Part shown: in pieces, positions 1-10,625 of the stretch
Position numbering within the stretch: position 1 is the first letter of the stretch
Layout of the letters: the number at the start of each line of letters is the position of its first letter
Source of the DNA: Malus domestica
Lineage: Eukaryota > Streptophyta > Magnoliopsida > Rosales > Rosaceae
DNA: 64,000 bases
Assembly (NCBI RefSeq): GCF_042453785.1
Contig: NC_091671.1
Coordinates: forward strand, 9,990,001-10,054,000
Direction: 5' to 3'
Translations under genes and position numbers: made by a program
Notes under the pieces: generated by a model
Database searches by the model: none
What the model saw: only the letters and a program-made list of their open reading frames with translations
What the model was told of the DNA's origin: nothing

Positions 1-568
1 AGAAAATTCCCAAATCAGTTGGAGAAATTAAAGGAAAATACGAAACTTATACAATTAATTGAAAGGATAATATTTAATAAGCTAATCTTACAATTAAGGA
101 AGAGTATCTAATTAATTTATTAGTTATTTACGGGTAAATTAAGAATGAAAGTAACAATAAGATGACGTGGAATCATAATTATTGGACCTGTTTTAATAGA
201 GTGGACTATTCCTAATAAGGCTCACATAAAATGAACTTATATCTAGTTTACTCTTTTGTGACTAAAATGTCACAGGTTCGAGTCATGAAATAACCTATTT
301 TCAGAACAAAAATAAACTTGCGTATGATAAACGTTCCTCTGCAAACTCTCACAAAATGGAGAGTTTGTTGGTTTAGTGTTGCCTTTTTTCACTTGCAAAA
401 TACAATTGATTGCAATGAACGGATAAACTTGGGCACTTGTATACAACGTTAGGTCTTGAGCGAGTTTGTGCATGTTATCTTTTCTTGTGTTTTTCTTTTT
501 AAAAGAACGAACATGTATCAATATTGTATTGGTCCATGTCAAAGCGGGGAGCAAGCTCATTTCCTTAA
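1..568. other. Gene-free left margin with a SINE-like remnant
   Basis: No supportable gene. Around 255-360 there is a tRNA-like B-box stretch (CAGGTTCGAGTC near 275) followed by sequence that resembles the body of a common plant SINE; this is a weak call. The interval ends at the TAA target duplication (566-568) of the PIF/Harbinger element. Confidence 0.4.
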
Positions 569-1206
569 GAGCAAGTCTACGGGAATGAACTGTGCCCAGC
601 ATCTAGTCTAAATATCAAGCTGAGGGTCAGCGAATTCACTCTAGCCCGTCGGGCTGCTTGGAACCCAGCCCAAGCCAGGCAACAGACCAGCCTATTTTTG
701 ACAGACCCAAGAGCCGGCTTATTTGGCTAGCGCGTGGACTAGACTCGCACTTGGCAGCAAGTATGGGACAAGGGCAGACGCTGTCAGCCCATTTGTGCTG
801 TAGCGACTTGGCTTGCACAGAGCCGTTGGATTTCAACCGGTAACAAAATTTTAAATTTTACTTTTAAACTGGACCGTCCGATCACATATCAACGGTCCAC
901 GTTCCCTCTAAAAGGGGCCCAACGGTCAGATTTATGACCGTTGGCCACGTGGCAGATCCTTAGCTCTTAGATTTGAATATTTTTCAAATCCAACGGTCCA
1001 GATTAATTAACTACATTAAAATTAATTAAAAATTATAAAAAAATACAGAAATTTTCTTTTATAAAAAATACAGTAAAATTTTAAAAAAGTTAGTTTTTTT
1101 CTATAAATACCTAACCCTCATCTTCCACCTTACACCACATTTCAATATTTTCTACTTTTTCTATACTATCAACATTTCAATAATTTCTACACTTTAAGAG
1201 AAAAAA

Positions 1207-2486
1207 ATGTCTTCGTGGAAGCTCATTGAAGATGTTACGTTGTGTGAATGTTGGGTTCACACTACTTATGACCCGATTACGGGTAATGAGATGGATAAGC
1301 GAGAAATGTGGAGTAAAATTACGAAGGCGTTTTGCGATGTACATGGAAATGACGCCAGAACTAGTCAAGGTCTTCAAGGTCGTTGGAAAAAAACTCAACG
1401 CATCCTTTACTTGTTGGAAAAACGCCATCTCTCATGCTTTCGGTAACCTGCGTAGTGGGACAAGTTTAGCGGATTAGGTGACAATATTTTTATTTATTTA
1501 TATGCATTCCACCCACATCAATATTTTAATTTATTTAATTTCGTATGTAATTTTTATGTTATTTCTTAAGTAATTTTTATATGCATTCCACCCGCATCAA
1601 AATTTTAATTTATTTAATTTCTTATGTAATTTTATTTAATTTCTTATGTCATTTTTATGTAATTTATATGCATTCCACCCGCATCAATATTTTAATTTAT
1701 TTATTTGTGTTACACCCGCATTTTTTAACACTATCTTATCCCACATTTTTATAGACACTACAAGCTCAAGCATTCTACAATTCAAAGAACCAGAACAAAT
1801 CATTCAACAAATGGGAATGTTGGGAAATTGTCAAAGATTGCCCTAAATACAAAATTGTGGCAACCGGTCCAGAAGTTGTCATGCACGGCATGGGTCTACA
1901 TAGTTCGGCAGAACCAGACACGGCCGAACAAGAACTCGACACATTTCAAGACACGGAAGGGACGCCTGAACAAGTGCCTGATACCCAACCGACTCGTCAG
2001 TCCCTCAGGCCTCAAGGTAAAAAGGCATCAAAGAAAAAAGGTAGTTCTTCCAAAAATGACTACACTAAATATATGGAGGAACTTGCTTGCCAAGGTGAAC
2101 TGAACATGGCACGGGAAAAGGCTAGAGATAAGGAAAAAGTTGTTGCTATGGCAGCAATAATAGCAGCTACTGAGGCCCGTGATGCGGCAGCTGATAGACA
2201 AAGAGAAATAGTTAATCGAGAGAACGAGCTGGTTAGACAAGCACTTCATCGAGAAAATGGAATGCTTAGAGAAGAAAGGATGGCTCAAGCAGATCGTGAC
2301 ACTATGAGCAAGTCTCTACTAGGACTGTCTCCGAATTCAAAATATTTTTGGACATCGGAAAAAAGAGATGTCGTGCGAAGGAGGCGTGCAAGAGATGCGG
2401 AAACAAGTCAAGGCGGTTCTAGCTACACAAATCATAGCAACCAAGATCCTAGCACCACATATCCTAGCTCCAGAGACTTTGTATAA
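1207..2486 (+). pseudogene. Broken PIF/Harbinger accessory gene (Myb/SANT-like ORF1)
   Basis: Two-exon gene of the plant ORF1 type that pairs with PIF/Harbinger transposases and is often annotated as glutathione S-transferase T3-like or NAM-associated. Exon 1 is 1207-1477 and starts MSSWKLIEDVTLCECWV, a SANT/Myb-like fold with conserved tryptophans. The intron is 1478-1754 (GT...AG). Exon 2 (1755-2486) contains the family signature WECWEIVKDCPKY, a basic linker and a long charged helix (about residues 150-240) ending in a TAA. Two lesions are visible: a run of seven A at 1387-1393 where six keep the frame, and TAG at 1475-1477 where relatives have CAG (Gln) just before the donor. In this family the protein supports transposase nuclear import and DNA binding. 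The gene is dead, but only by two small changes. Confidence 0.85.
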
Positions 2487-2863
2487 TTTTTATGTAATTT
2501 CTTTTTTTTTTTAGAATTTTATTTAATTTCTTATGTTTTTTCTTTTTCTTTTTTTGAACTTTATTTAATTTCTTATGTAATTTTTATGTTATTTCTTATT
2601 TCTTTTTAACTTTATTTAATTTCTTATGTTATTTCTTATTTATTTTTAAAACTTTATTTATTTTTATTTTATTTATTATGCAATTTTAATGTAATTATTT
2701 ATTTATTTTTGTACTTTATTTAAACACATGAAATAAGATTACATAAACTCACCAAATAAGATTACATAAACTAACCAAATAAACTTAAAAACAAAACACA
2801 CTACATAGAATTACATAAACTTAAAAAAAAAAAACAATTTATTCTTCAACCACAAGCCTCATT

Positions 2864-4270
2864 TTAATTATCTTCGCCTTCATGCAATCCCCACTGGTGC
2901 TCAATCAAGTCATTCTGGCGGGTTACGTGCCAGTATGGCTCTTGCACATCAGTGTACCGCTGAACGATGAATTCATTGTAACGTCCATCGCGTTCCAACG
3001 GCTCGTGTTGCACAGGATCTTCGGTCCGGTCATGAGTACAGTAAATACATGTTCTTGAGTTGTTCATCGGATCCGGCTCATATTCATCGACGGCATCATA
3101 ATCATACTCATCTTCAACAATCATGTTATGGAGAATAATACACGTCATCATGATGGATCGAAGAGCCTCGACATCAAACATTCTAGTTGTAGCCTTGACA
3201 ATCGCCCAACGAGCGTGTAGGATACGAAAACAATGCTCGACATCCTTCCTACACCCTTCTTGACATTTTGCGAAGTGTTTTTCCTTTTCAGTCTGTGGAT
3301 GTGGCATTGTTTTGACAAACATTGACCACCTTGGGTAAATGCCACCTGCAAAGTAGTATGATCCCTCGTATTGGGTACCATTAACCTAATATGTGCATCT
3401 CGGCAATTTTCCTTGCAGCAGTTCGTCGAACACTAGGGATTGGGCAAGGACATTTAGGTCATTCTGAGCTCCTGGAACACCAAAAAAAGCATGCCCAATC
3501 CATGTATCAAATGAAGTCACCGCTTCCAAAATGATGTTTTTGGCTCATTTTATGTCGCCATAAGCTCCTTGCCACGCATTTGGACAGTTTTTCCAAGTCC
3601 AATGCATGCAGTCGATGCTTCCAATCATGCCAGGGAAGCCTCGCATCTCACCCTTCCTCAGAAGCCTTCGCATGTCCCTTGGCGTGAGTGTCCGGAGGTA
3701 CTCATTGGTGTATAAGGCTTCAATTGCAGAGCAAAACCAAATTAGGGACTCCAGAACAGTTGTTCTTCCCATCCTCGCGATCTCATCCACTTGATCTGTA
3801 GATGCTCCATATGCAAGTATTCGCAAGGCAACCGTAATTTTTTGCTCGGGAATAAGACCTAGAACATGAAAAGCATCATCTTTTTGCATAAAGTATGGAT
3901 CATGGTTGCAAATAGCACTCATGATTTTGTCAAACAAATTTCGTTGCATTCTAAAACGACGTCTAAAAACATGATTAGGGAATATGCTGTTGGGAATAAA
4001 ATAATCTTCTAAGAGATCTTTACCTCGTCTTTCCCTTTTTCTATCGAGGTTTGCAGCACGTCTGGGTTTGGCTATCTGACTAACGGCTTCTATGACACGG
4101 CGGGAATGTGAGGCCCTCTGCCTTTTATGGTGATCATCCTCATCCTCCTCCATGAAGAAAGCCTCATCTCCACCCCCACCTTCCTCGAGATTGGCCAATT
4201 CTGCCTGTTGTGCCAACAACCTTTTCTGTTGCTCCTGCAACTGTTTATAAACTCTCCTTGAAGAAGACAT
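2864..4270 (-). pseudogene. PIF/Harbinger DDE transposase with two in-frame stops
   Basis: A single open frame of 469 codons on minus starting at 4270, interrupted by TGA (3545-3547, codon 242, where relatives have Gly) and TAG (3386-3388, codon 295). Reading through the stops, frame is kept to 2864. The N-terminus has a Gln-rich coiled stretch and acidic patch (residues 8-45), then a helix-turn-helix region. The DDE triad is present: Asp220 in GSIDCMHW, Asp271 in GAQNDLNV and Glu345 in CRKDVEHCF. This is the cut-and-paste nuclease of the element. It has no intron, and about 470 residues matches active relatives. It converges on the accessory gene. The intact triad and only two nonsense changes point to recent decay. 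Confidence 0.9.
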
Positions 4271-4404
4271 TGTAATAAGAACTCAAGATTTGAAAACGAT
4301 AAACAAGGATTTTGAGCTAAAAATAAGGATTGAGCTGGGTGTGAGGATGGATGTAGGGATGTAGGGTTTATATGGACAAAAAAAGAAAGGATGAGGTTCT
4401 GGAC

Positions 4405-4735
4405 AATGCCACGTGGCACTACATGATTGGTTGAAAATCCTATCGAAATCTTGGCTAAATTATTGTAAACTGGAAGTGACACGTGGCACGTCGGGATTGG
4501 TCGAAAATCTTATCGGAAATCTATCCACAAAATAGTACGTTCGGATATTGACACGTGGCATGACGTGATTAGTTGAAAATCTTATCGAAATCTTGGCTAA
4601 ATTATTGTAAAACGGAAGTGACACGTGGCACGTCGGGATTGGTTGAAAATCTTAGAGGAAATCTATTCACAAAATAGTACGTTCGGATAATGACACGTGG
4701 CATAACGAGATTGGTTAAAAATCCTATCCGAAATT
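4405..4735. repeat. Phased subterminal repeat with five CACGTG boxes
   Basis: Within the PIF element, between the transposase start and the right end, CACGTG occurs at 4410, 4480, 4552, 4622 and 4694, so spacing alternates 70, 72, 70, 72. The sequence between boxes repeats as a unit of about 142 bp (ATTGGTTGAAAATC-type and ACAAAATAGTACGTTCGG blocks alternate). Another CACGTG lies at 944-949 near the left end. Subterminal repeats commonly bind transposase; the G-box cores could also bind host bZIP or bHLH factors. The stretch is also the upstream region of the transposase gene. Confidence 0.75.
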
Positions 4736-5107
4736 AAAACTATTTTATTTTTTTTATTCTTTTAGAAAAAATTTAAAAATATTTTAAATGGGCTGGGTGC
4801 CAGCACATTTTGTAGGGGTGGAGATCGTTTGTGCCAACGCATTTTTTCACTAGGTGCCATCGCATTTTTTTAGGGGTGGAGATGCATTGGCCTATTACTG
4901 TTCATTGTAGTCTATTATTGTTCACTGGAGTGGATAAATGGGCTAGGTGTTGGCACAAAGTCCTTAGGGGTGGACTTGCTCTAAGAGCCGAATGCAAGTA
5001 TTGTCTGTTTTTTTTTAATATTAATTAGCTCGAACTCTTTTCTAATATTATCATCAAGTATAGAGATTTATTATAAAAATAATTTATAAATCATCTTATA
5101 GGGTTCT

Positions 5108-5710
5108 TGTAAGATCCCACATCGATCAATGGAGAATGGGTGATGTGCCTTATATGTACATGCTCCTCTCCCTATAGTACGAGGCCTTTTGGGAACTCAC
5201 TGGCTTCGGATTACATTGAAACTCCGAAGTTAAGAGAGTTCGGGCAAGAGCAATCTTAGGATGGGTGACCCACTGGGAAGTTCTTGTTTGAGTTCCCAAA
5301 AACAAATTCGTAAGGGAATAGTAAGCCCAAAGTGAACAATATTGTACTACGGCGGAGGCGAGTTTAGGATGTGACAGAATGGTATCAGAGCCATTTTGTC
5401 GTTCGGTCACTGGCGAGGACGCCAGGTTCCCCTTAAGTGGGGTGGATTGTATGATCCCATATCGACTAACATAGATGGGGTGATATGCCTTATATGTACA
5501 TGCTCATCTCCCTATAGTACGAGGCCTTTTGGGAATCATTGGCTTCGGATTCCATCGGAACTCCAAAGTTAAGCAAATTCGGACGAGAGCAATCCTAGGA
5601 TGGGTACCCCACTAGGAAGTTCTCGTCTGAGTTCTCAGAAACAAATTCACGAGGGAATGGTAAGTCCAAAGCAGACAATGTTGTGCTACGGCGAAGGCTG
5701 GGACGTGACA
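5108..5710 (+). mobile_element. Cassandra TRIM retrotransposon with 5S-rRNA-like LTRs
   Basis: Two direct LTRs, 5108-5376 and 5448-5710, begin TGTA.GATCCCA and end GTGACA. Between them is a short 71-bp core that starts with a primer-binding site TGGTATCAGAGCC (5380-5392, complementary to initiator tRNA-Met) and ends in a purine-rich GTGGGGTGGAT. Flanks are GTTCT (5103-5107) and ATTCT (5711-5715), a 5-bp target duplication with one change. Each LTR carries a stretch like plant 5S rRNA (for example GAACTCCAAAGTTAAGC and CCTAGGATGGG in the second LTR), the hallmark of Cassandra. It encodes no protein and must use enzymes in trans. The LTRs differ at many sites, so the insertion is old. Confidence 0.92.
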
Positions 5711-5715
5711 ATTCT

Positions 5716-6097
5716 ACTCATGCATCATGAGTTCAAAATTCCTCTTTTAAATTATTATAATATTTCTTAATCGTCTGCCCTGAATAATAATAATTTAAAA
5801 AAAATCATCCCAATTAGAAATATACATAAAAAATTAAAAAACAAAGAATGCAAATATAGCATAAGTATTACGAAATATATAATACAAAGTCTCATAAAAT
5901 TAAGAACAAAATATGTTCCCAAATGATCACGAAAACAAATCCATTACCTCTTCTATGTTTCAATATAAACATCGAATCAGAAAATAAAAGATAAAAATCT
6001 GACTATGATCTATAGGAATAAATATACATCAAAACTAAAACTATATGTATGTCAACGCCAATGGAGGAAGAAAAATATAAATTAAACATGTAACAAA
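5716..6097. other. AT-rich 3' flank of the zinc-finger gene
   Basis: No gene. AT-rich sequence that should include the 3' UTR and polyadenylation region of the minus-strand gene ending at 6098. Confidence 0.5.
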
Positions 6098-6613
6098 TTA
6101 AGAAATCAACTGCAGCTTCGTCAAATCATATTGGTGATAACCCGGTGGTGCCAAATGTAGATCCAAATTCAAGTCCAGATTCAAGCACGACACCCTTTTG
6201 CTGCTATTCGACTTCTTCAAAACCGGCATCGGCGGTGACGCCTGAGTCCGAACAGCCGCAGCTTGCATGACTTCCCTATGTCTCCTCATGTGTCCCCCAA
6301 GCGCTTGCCCAATCGCAAACTCAAGCCCGCAAATCGGGCACTCGTGCGTCTTGGGCTTAACCGGCGACCCCGGTGACTGTGCCAAATGTAAAAGGTCGGC
6401 AGCCCCACCGGGCATCAGCTTCGGCTTCTTGTGACTCGCTCTATGGCCTCCGAGGGCCTGGAACGAGGGAAACTCCCGATTACACGTCTTGCATACGAAA
6501 ACTCGGTCTTTGTTCGTGTTCTCGTGTTTGATTGGGGAGGAATCGGGTTCCCTGGACAAAAGCATTAGGCAATTGACCAAGTCTAAGGTCTCGTCTTCCC
6601 TGCTTCTCTTCAT
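6098..6613 (-). CDS. C1-2i C2H2 zinc-finger repressor, ZAT11/ZAT12-like
   Basis: Intronless, 171 residues, normal for the short ZAT class. The N-terminus has the L-box-like DLVNCLMLLS (11-20). Two plant-type C2H2 fingers with the QALGGH core follow: Cys41/Cys44-His57/His61 and Cys92/Cys95-His108/His112. A PMPVLKK..SSKR linker (128-140), shared with Arabidopsis ZAT11 as I recall it, precedes a C-terminal EAR/DLN repression motif DLNLDL (147-152). The family are nuclear stress-induced transcriptional repressors binding AGT-type core sites and recruiting TOPLESS through the EAR motif. The start at 6613 is preceded by a plausible 5' UTR and a TATA box about 185 bp upstream. Family is certain; the exact orthologue (ZAT11 versus ZAT12) is not. 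Confidence 0.93.
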   Translation of the reverse strand: MKRSREDETLDLVNCLMLLSREPDSSPIKHENTNKDRVFVCKTCNREFPSFQALGGHRASHKKPKLMPGGAADLLHLAQSPGSPVKPKTHECPICGLEFAIGQALGGHMRRHREVMQAAAVRTQASPPMPVLKKSNSSKRVSCLNLDLNLDLHLAPPGYHQYDLTKLQLIS

Positions 6614-6794
6614 GGCTGACAGGTTTAAGGTTTCGGGTTTAGGGTTCAGCTCGCAGGAGCAAAGCGAAGAAGTAAGCTGGAAAGGAAAGATTTGGAAGTG
6701 GATGAGATTTGTGTGTGTGTTTTCGAAACTTTTAAGGTTCTTCTTGCTGATGCTCGAAGTGGATGGAATGAGAGTTGGGAAGTTAGAGGGGACG

Positions 6795-6802
6795 TATTTA
6801 TA
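6795..6802 (-). promoter_or_regulatory. TATA box of the zinc-finger gene
   Basis: On minus the sequence reads CCTCCTATAAATACGTCCCC, a strong plant TATA box. Transcription should start near 6770, leaving a 5' UTR of about 155 nt. Confidence 0.65.
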
Positions 6803-6809
6803 GGAGGGA

Positions 6810-7332
6810 GGTACGTTTTGCAGACTTGTGGCTTACGGAGTAAGCGAAGTGGTGTTCGTCTTGAGGGTTAAGTAACGGAACAGTTTGGATAATTTTGTTA
6901 AAGTGTTTTAAATTTGAGTGGTGATTGTGGTTAGCGCCGACAGTGTTAGGTTCCGATGGCGTCACCGCGTTGCTGTACTAAAGGTTCCCGAAGCGGTCGT
7001 TTTGGTGGGGCGATCGGTTGGAACTCTGGAATGTTATATTTTTGTTGGTCAAAACTCTGGAATTTGCCGAAAGTTCTAGATCGTTTACTCGGTATCAATG
7101 GTCACACGCATCCAAGGCGCGTGCCAAACATAACCTAGTCTTTTTCTTTTACATAATTTCTTTTGGCTTTACAAATAAGTTTTAAATGTAGGTGTGCGGA
7201 AAGTTGAGTGGTAAAGTATTTATAAAATTTTAATACTTTATACGGTAGTTTTTCATGAACAATTTATAATAAATTAAGTATTTGTTATTATTTTTTGTGA
7301 AAATAGAGTATTTATTTTCGCATTAAATTTAT
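6810..7332. other. Intergenic, no feature seen
   Basis: Upstream region of the zinc-finger gene followed by AT-rich sequence. No gene or repeat with recognisable ends. Confidence 0.4.
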
Positions 7333-7714
7333 GGTAAATTATACTTTACCACCTTAGATTTGAGATCTATTGCAACCTCATACAACATTTTTAAAACATT
7401 TCATTTTCATAAGTACTATTTTATTTCAATAGAATACATCCGTTACATTTTCCATCCATTGATCCATTAAGAGCTGATGTGGCTACCACATTTATGCCAC
7501 GTGCTACCAAATTAGTGCCCCGTGGCAAAAAAAATAATTGTTAATCCAAACGTAAATCGAACCCATTTTTCGCAACAAACACTTCCCCACCAATTCAGAG
7601 AAAAATCCCACCTTTTAGGAGAACAATCGAACAGGACCAAAACCCAGAACATACAATCATCCAAATCTTGAAAACAAAGAAGTAGAAGAATCCAAGAACT
7701 CAAAGAACATTTAC

Positions 7715-8000
7715 CTTGAGGGAAAAATTGAGAGCGACGGAAGGGTAGTAGCGAAGGACGCTGCTGCCATTGCCTCTCCAAAGAGACATGATGCCTTCTT
7801 CCCTGATCGTCTGGGCGATGCAATCGACCATCCCCTTGTCGTCCGTCCGCTGCCAAGAATGGCCAGGTTGCTCTTCTGGACAAAAACTTAGCCCTCTCAA
7901 TTGGGGCCATAATTGTGTGCACCACATCGCCCATCACCTCCCCTGCCATCAGATCGCGGTGGAAGTTGGTCAGCCAATCTGGCAGATGTGATTTCGACAC
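7715..8000 (-). pseudogene. Captured exon of an adenine nucleotide carrier (PM-ANT1-like)
   Basis: On minus, the upstream part reads DLMAGEVMGDVVHTIMAPIERAKF and, in another frame, the downstream part contains MVDCIAQTIREEG and LWRGNGSSVLRYYPSVALNF. Together they match the first transmembrane helix, the PxExxK carrier signature and the second helix of plant ADP/ATP carriers of the plasma-membrane PM-ANT1 type. A frameshift and small loss separate the halves. The piece stops exactly at CTCAAG followed by GTAA (donor at 7714-7713), so it corresponds to an exon end plus intron start, taken from genomic DNA and not from a processed transcript. No other exon of the gene follows. It lies inside the long-TIR element and should be non-functional as a carrier. 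Confidence 0.75.
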
Positions 8001-8025
8001 TTTCGCTTCTGGGTCATCGTCATCT

Positions 8026-8684
8026 TTCTTCCTTTGTCTCTATCCCTCTTCTGTGAGAAAACCTAGTAACCACCAACCCACAACCCAACCCCGTGAGCCG
8101 CTGGAAATGGGTCATAATCAAAGACCGAGAGAAAAATGAGAGCCGCCGCCCGTCCCGATATTCCATAAGCAATGTCATAACAGTAAAACCCTTATTTTCT
8201 TTTTGGCTCGTGACTTTCCCAGCAACCAAACACCAAACCAGCCTTCCTCCTCTTCAAGCAAACACCAACCCCTCTCCTAGCAGTCCTTATCTGTTCCAGA
8301 TATCTCTTAGCCTCAGCATCAACACCTTTCGACTGCTGCAACCCGGTCCTCTTCATAAACAGGAACTGGTTACCACTCGCCCAGACCCTACTCCGCCTCG
8401 CTTGAAAATCTAAAAATTGTCCCTTCTGGCTGCTCCTTGAAGCCACTGATCTCCCACTGAAGCAGGTCAGACAGAAATGCCAACGCGACCGATGGGTTGT
8501 TGGGAACTGGGCGGGGAGGCTTCGCATTATGGTCAGCAGAGGGATCGAGATCGGCGGTGGCTGTCATTTTTCTCTCTTGGTCTCTGATTGGGACCCATTT
8601 TCAGCGGCTCACGGGGTTGGGTTGTGGGTAAAGGTTGGTGGTTGCTGGGTTTTCTCACAGAAGAGGGAGAGAAACAGAGGAAGA
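8026..8684. repeat. Internal inverted duplication, arms of about 120 bp
   Basis: Plus-strand 8026-8150 and minus-strand 8684-8552 share a GC-rich sequence including TGAGAAAACC, CAACCC.ACAACCCAACCCCGTGAGCCGCTG and AAAGACCGAGAGAAAAATGA-like text. Read as protein, both arms give SVRKPSNHQP. Transcription across 8026-8684 would form a long hairpin, a possible small-RNA source. The loop between the arms (about 400 bp) is of unknown origin. Confidence 0.7.
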
Positions 8685-9219
8685 AAGGTAGAGGAAGGAA
8701 AAAAAAATTAACTTTTAATTTTTTTAATTTTTCAATATTTAAGTGAGTCCAAATTGACACGTGGCGCTAAGTCATTATTCATATAGGCGCCACGTCATCA
8801 GTTAACAAAGATTCTGACGGAAAACTTAACGAATGTATAAAAGTGTTCTAAAATTTTAACTTTAGGTACCAGACTGGGATGAAAAAAACTTAATGTTTGA
8901 AATGTTGAAAACCAAGAAACTTCAATGTAGTAAACTGATATTAACCCTATCAATTTTTATAAAGACTTTTAAATATAGTCAAAATTTCAAAAAAAAAAAA
9001 TTTGTCGAACAAAATTTCAGTTAAATAGACTTGAATATACCTTCAGTTTATTTGAATAACTAGTTGTTAATTAAAAGCTCTGATCACCAATCGATAATAT
9101 GGTCTACCAAAAGGTTTTCTGCCTATCATGAAGAAAATTCAAACTATAAGAAGGGGAAAATTTTAAGGATATCAAGAAAACGGACCATGTGATATATTCA
9201 TTTCTACATTTAAAGTCAA

Positions 9220-9365
9220 TATGATTTTATTGGTATTCCTCTTTATTTGTTAATGAAAGATTTTAAATTTGATTATCGTTAAAGGCGAATTTAAACAATA
9301 TTATTGTTTGGTCATTGTGAGACTTAACTTACTCTCACACCGGCTTAGTGTAAATAATATCAATT
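9220..9365 (+). repeat. tRNA-like SINE copy, degraded
   Basis: Shares TGGTATTC.TCTT, TTTGATTATCGTTAAAGGCGAATTT and CTTAGTGTAAATAATATC with the copies at 32442-32595 and 54092-54226. The promoter half is mutated. Confidence 0.55.
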
Positions 9366-9614
9366 GTAAAAAATAAAAAAAATAAAAAAAATCTATATGT
9401 GTCACTCAAAATATATCAATAAAAAATAAACCTATGTTTATAATTTTAACAGAATAATAATGTCTCGTATTCGGAGTGCACGTCATGGCACCTAGCTTCA
9501 TATTCTTCTGAGTTCTGAACGTGGAAAGTCTATCCAACATAATTTTGTTTACTTTTTCTAATCCAATTAGTCCTCATCAGCGTATAGCATATAAGTGGTA
9601 TACAAATTTACATC

Positions 9615-9900
9615 ACAGCGCGTGGACAGAGAATGCTGAGTCGAGTGGAGGTGAGGTTCGAATGTGAACTGCGAAAGCAACTAAATTCTTAAAGAACAAG
9701 CGAGTCAACGGAAGAAAAGAAGCTACTCGCTGACGTCGACGGAGGAAACGTGCAAGCCAAGTAGCCAAAGTAGTGAGTTAGCCCTAGCTAGTGGGTTACT
9801 AGAAAATCTACGCGGTCCATATCCATAAACATCCACAGTAGTTGTGCTTGCGATGCTCCTTCAGTGTGAGCTTCCTACTTTCACACCATTATTTTATGTC
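9615..9900 (+). repeat. Diverged duplicate of the 13745-14040 module
   Basis: Shares CA.AGCGCGT.GACAG, a CAACGGA/GACGGAGgAAA..TGCA block and CTTCCTACTTTCACACCATTAT with 13745-14040 in the same order. The central segment differs: here GTGAGTTAGCCCTAGCTAG, there the TTAGGG-type array. Probably an old local duplication. Confidence 0.5.
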
Positions 9901-10479
9901 GTGACATAATTCATCATGCCTTTCCTATTAAGTTTCCTTCCTGCTTCATGAATCTTCTTCCACTACTCCATTATCTATAATTTTATATCAATTTATGCCT
10001 TAATATATGTTACAATTTATATTCATATATCATAGATGTTACAATTTATATTCATATATCATAGTTTATGTGATCATTACCATTCATCTATGTCATGTTA
10101 TATATAAGAATTTTACTTTACTTATTAGGGATATTTGGAAGTGATTACAGGAAGGTCAGAATTATTTCTGGAAAGATGCACATGAGAAGTATTTCTTCAA
10201 TTTTTTTTCGAGATATTTTGTGGAGAAACACCCCTTATTTGATTCTCTGAGAAATAATTATGAATCACTTTGCAAACAGGACCTAGTTTACTACATTTCT
10301 ATTAAAGTTGCCTTTATAATCTAAAGCTATATCTTCTTCTAGTTTAGCCCCAATGTTTAGTTCTAATTGAGAAAATTAGTAAAATAAGTTGAAGATCGAG
10401 AAGGCTTTCTATACCCAAAAAAAAAAGTTTTCTAAACCATAAAAAAAGTGGTTATTAAATAGAAAATACTAGGGATACC

Positions 10480-10625
10480 AAAATTTTATATTATCTTTTG
10501 TAAACCATATGATGTAGTTGTTGATGGTTAATTTCTCTTTTAATAATTTGAAAAATAGACCAATCATCAACGGCCAAATCATATAACCTACAAAAAATAA
10601 TATAAAAGTTTAATCTGACTACCAT
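10480..10625. mobile_element. Foldback MITE-like element
   Basis: An imperfect palindrome: ATATTATCTTTTGTAAACCAT...ATGATG on the left answers CATCA...AACCTACAAAAAATAATAT on the right. A relative lies at 22045-22205. Boundaries are approximate. Confidence 0.5.

Larger units (their letters stand above)
569..4981. mobile_element. PIF/Harbinger DNA transposon, complete but inactive
   Basis: Seen directly: the left end begins GAGCAAGTCTACGGG and the right end, read on the minus strand, begins GAGCAAGTCCACCCC, giving imperfect terminal inverted repeats. TAA flanks both sides (566-568 and 4982-4984), the 3-bp target duplication expected of PIF/Harbinger elements. Inside lie two convergent genes, as in the family: a Myb/SANT-like accessory gene on plus (1207-2486) and a DDE transposase on minus (2864-4270). 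The 370-bp gap between their 3' ends is AT-rich with repeated TTATGT-type motifs. Both genes carry inactivating mutations, so the element could move only with help from another copy. The length (4.4 kb) is normal for an autonomous plant element. Confidence 0.9.
7333..8946. mobile_element. Long-TIR element carrying captured gene sequence (Pack-MULE-like)
   Basis: The right end, read on minus, starts GGTTAATATCAGTTTACTAC and continues through CTTGGTTTTCAACATTTC to an ACATTCGTTAAGTTTTCCGTC block followed by CTGATGACGTGGC. The left end follows the same plan (GGTAAATTATACTTTACC ... ACATCCGTTACATTTTCCATC ... CTGATGTGGC), so the inverted ends are about 170 bp and diverged. Related elements lie at 14249-15030 and 18839-19851. 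The interior is unusually GC-rich and holds an adenine-nucleotide-carrier exon plus an inverted duplication. The structure fits a Mutator-like Pack element, but I could not read a clean 9-bp target duplication, so the superfamily is an inference. Confidence 0.65.

Noticed and set aside
5180..5310. A 5S rRNA gene
   Set aside because: The 5S-like text is diverged, lies inside LTRs with primer site and target duplication, and is the known Cassandra feature.
5380..5392. tRNA or tRNA fragment gene (TGGTATCAGAGCC)
   Set aside because: It is the retrotransposon primer-binding site, as are 62085-62097 and 63742-63754; no cloverleaf surrounds them.
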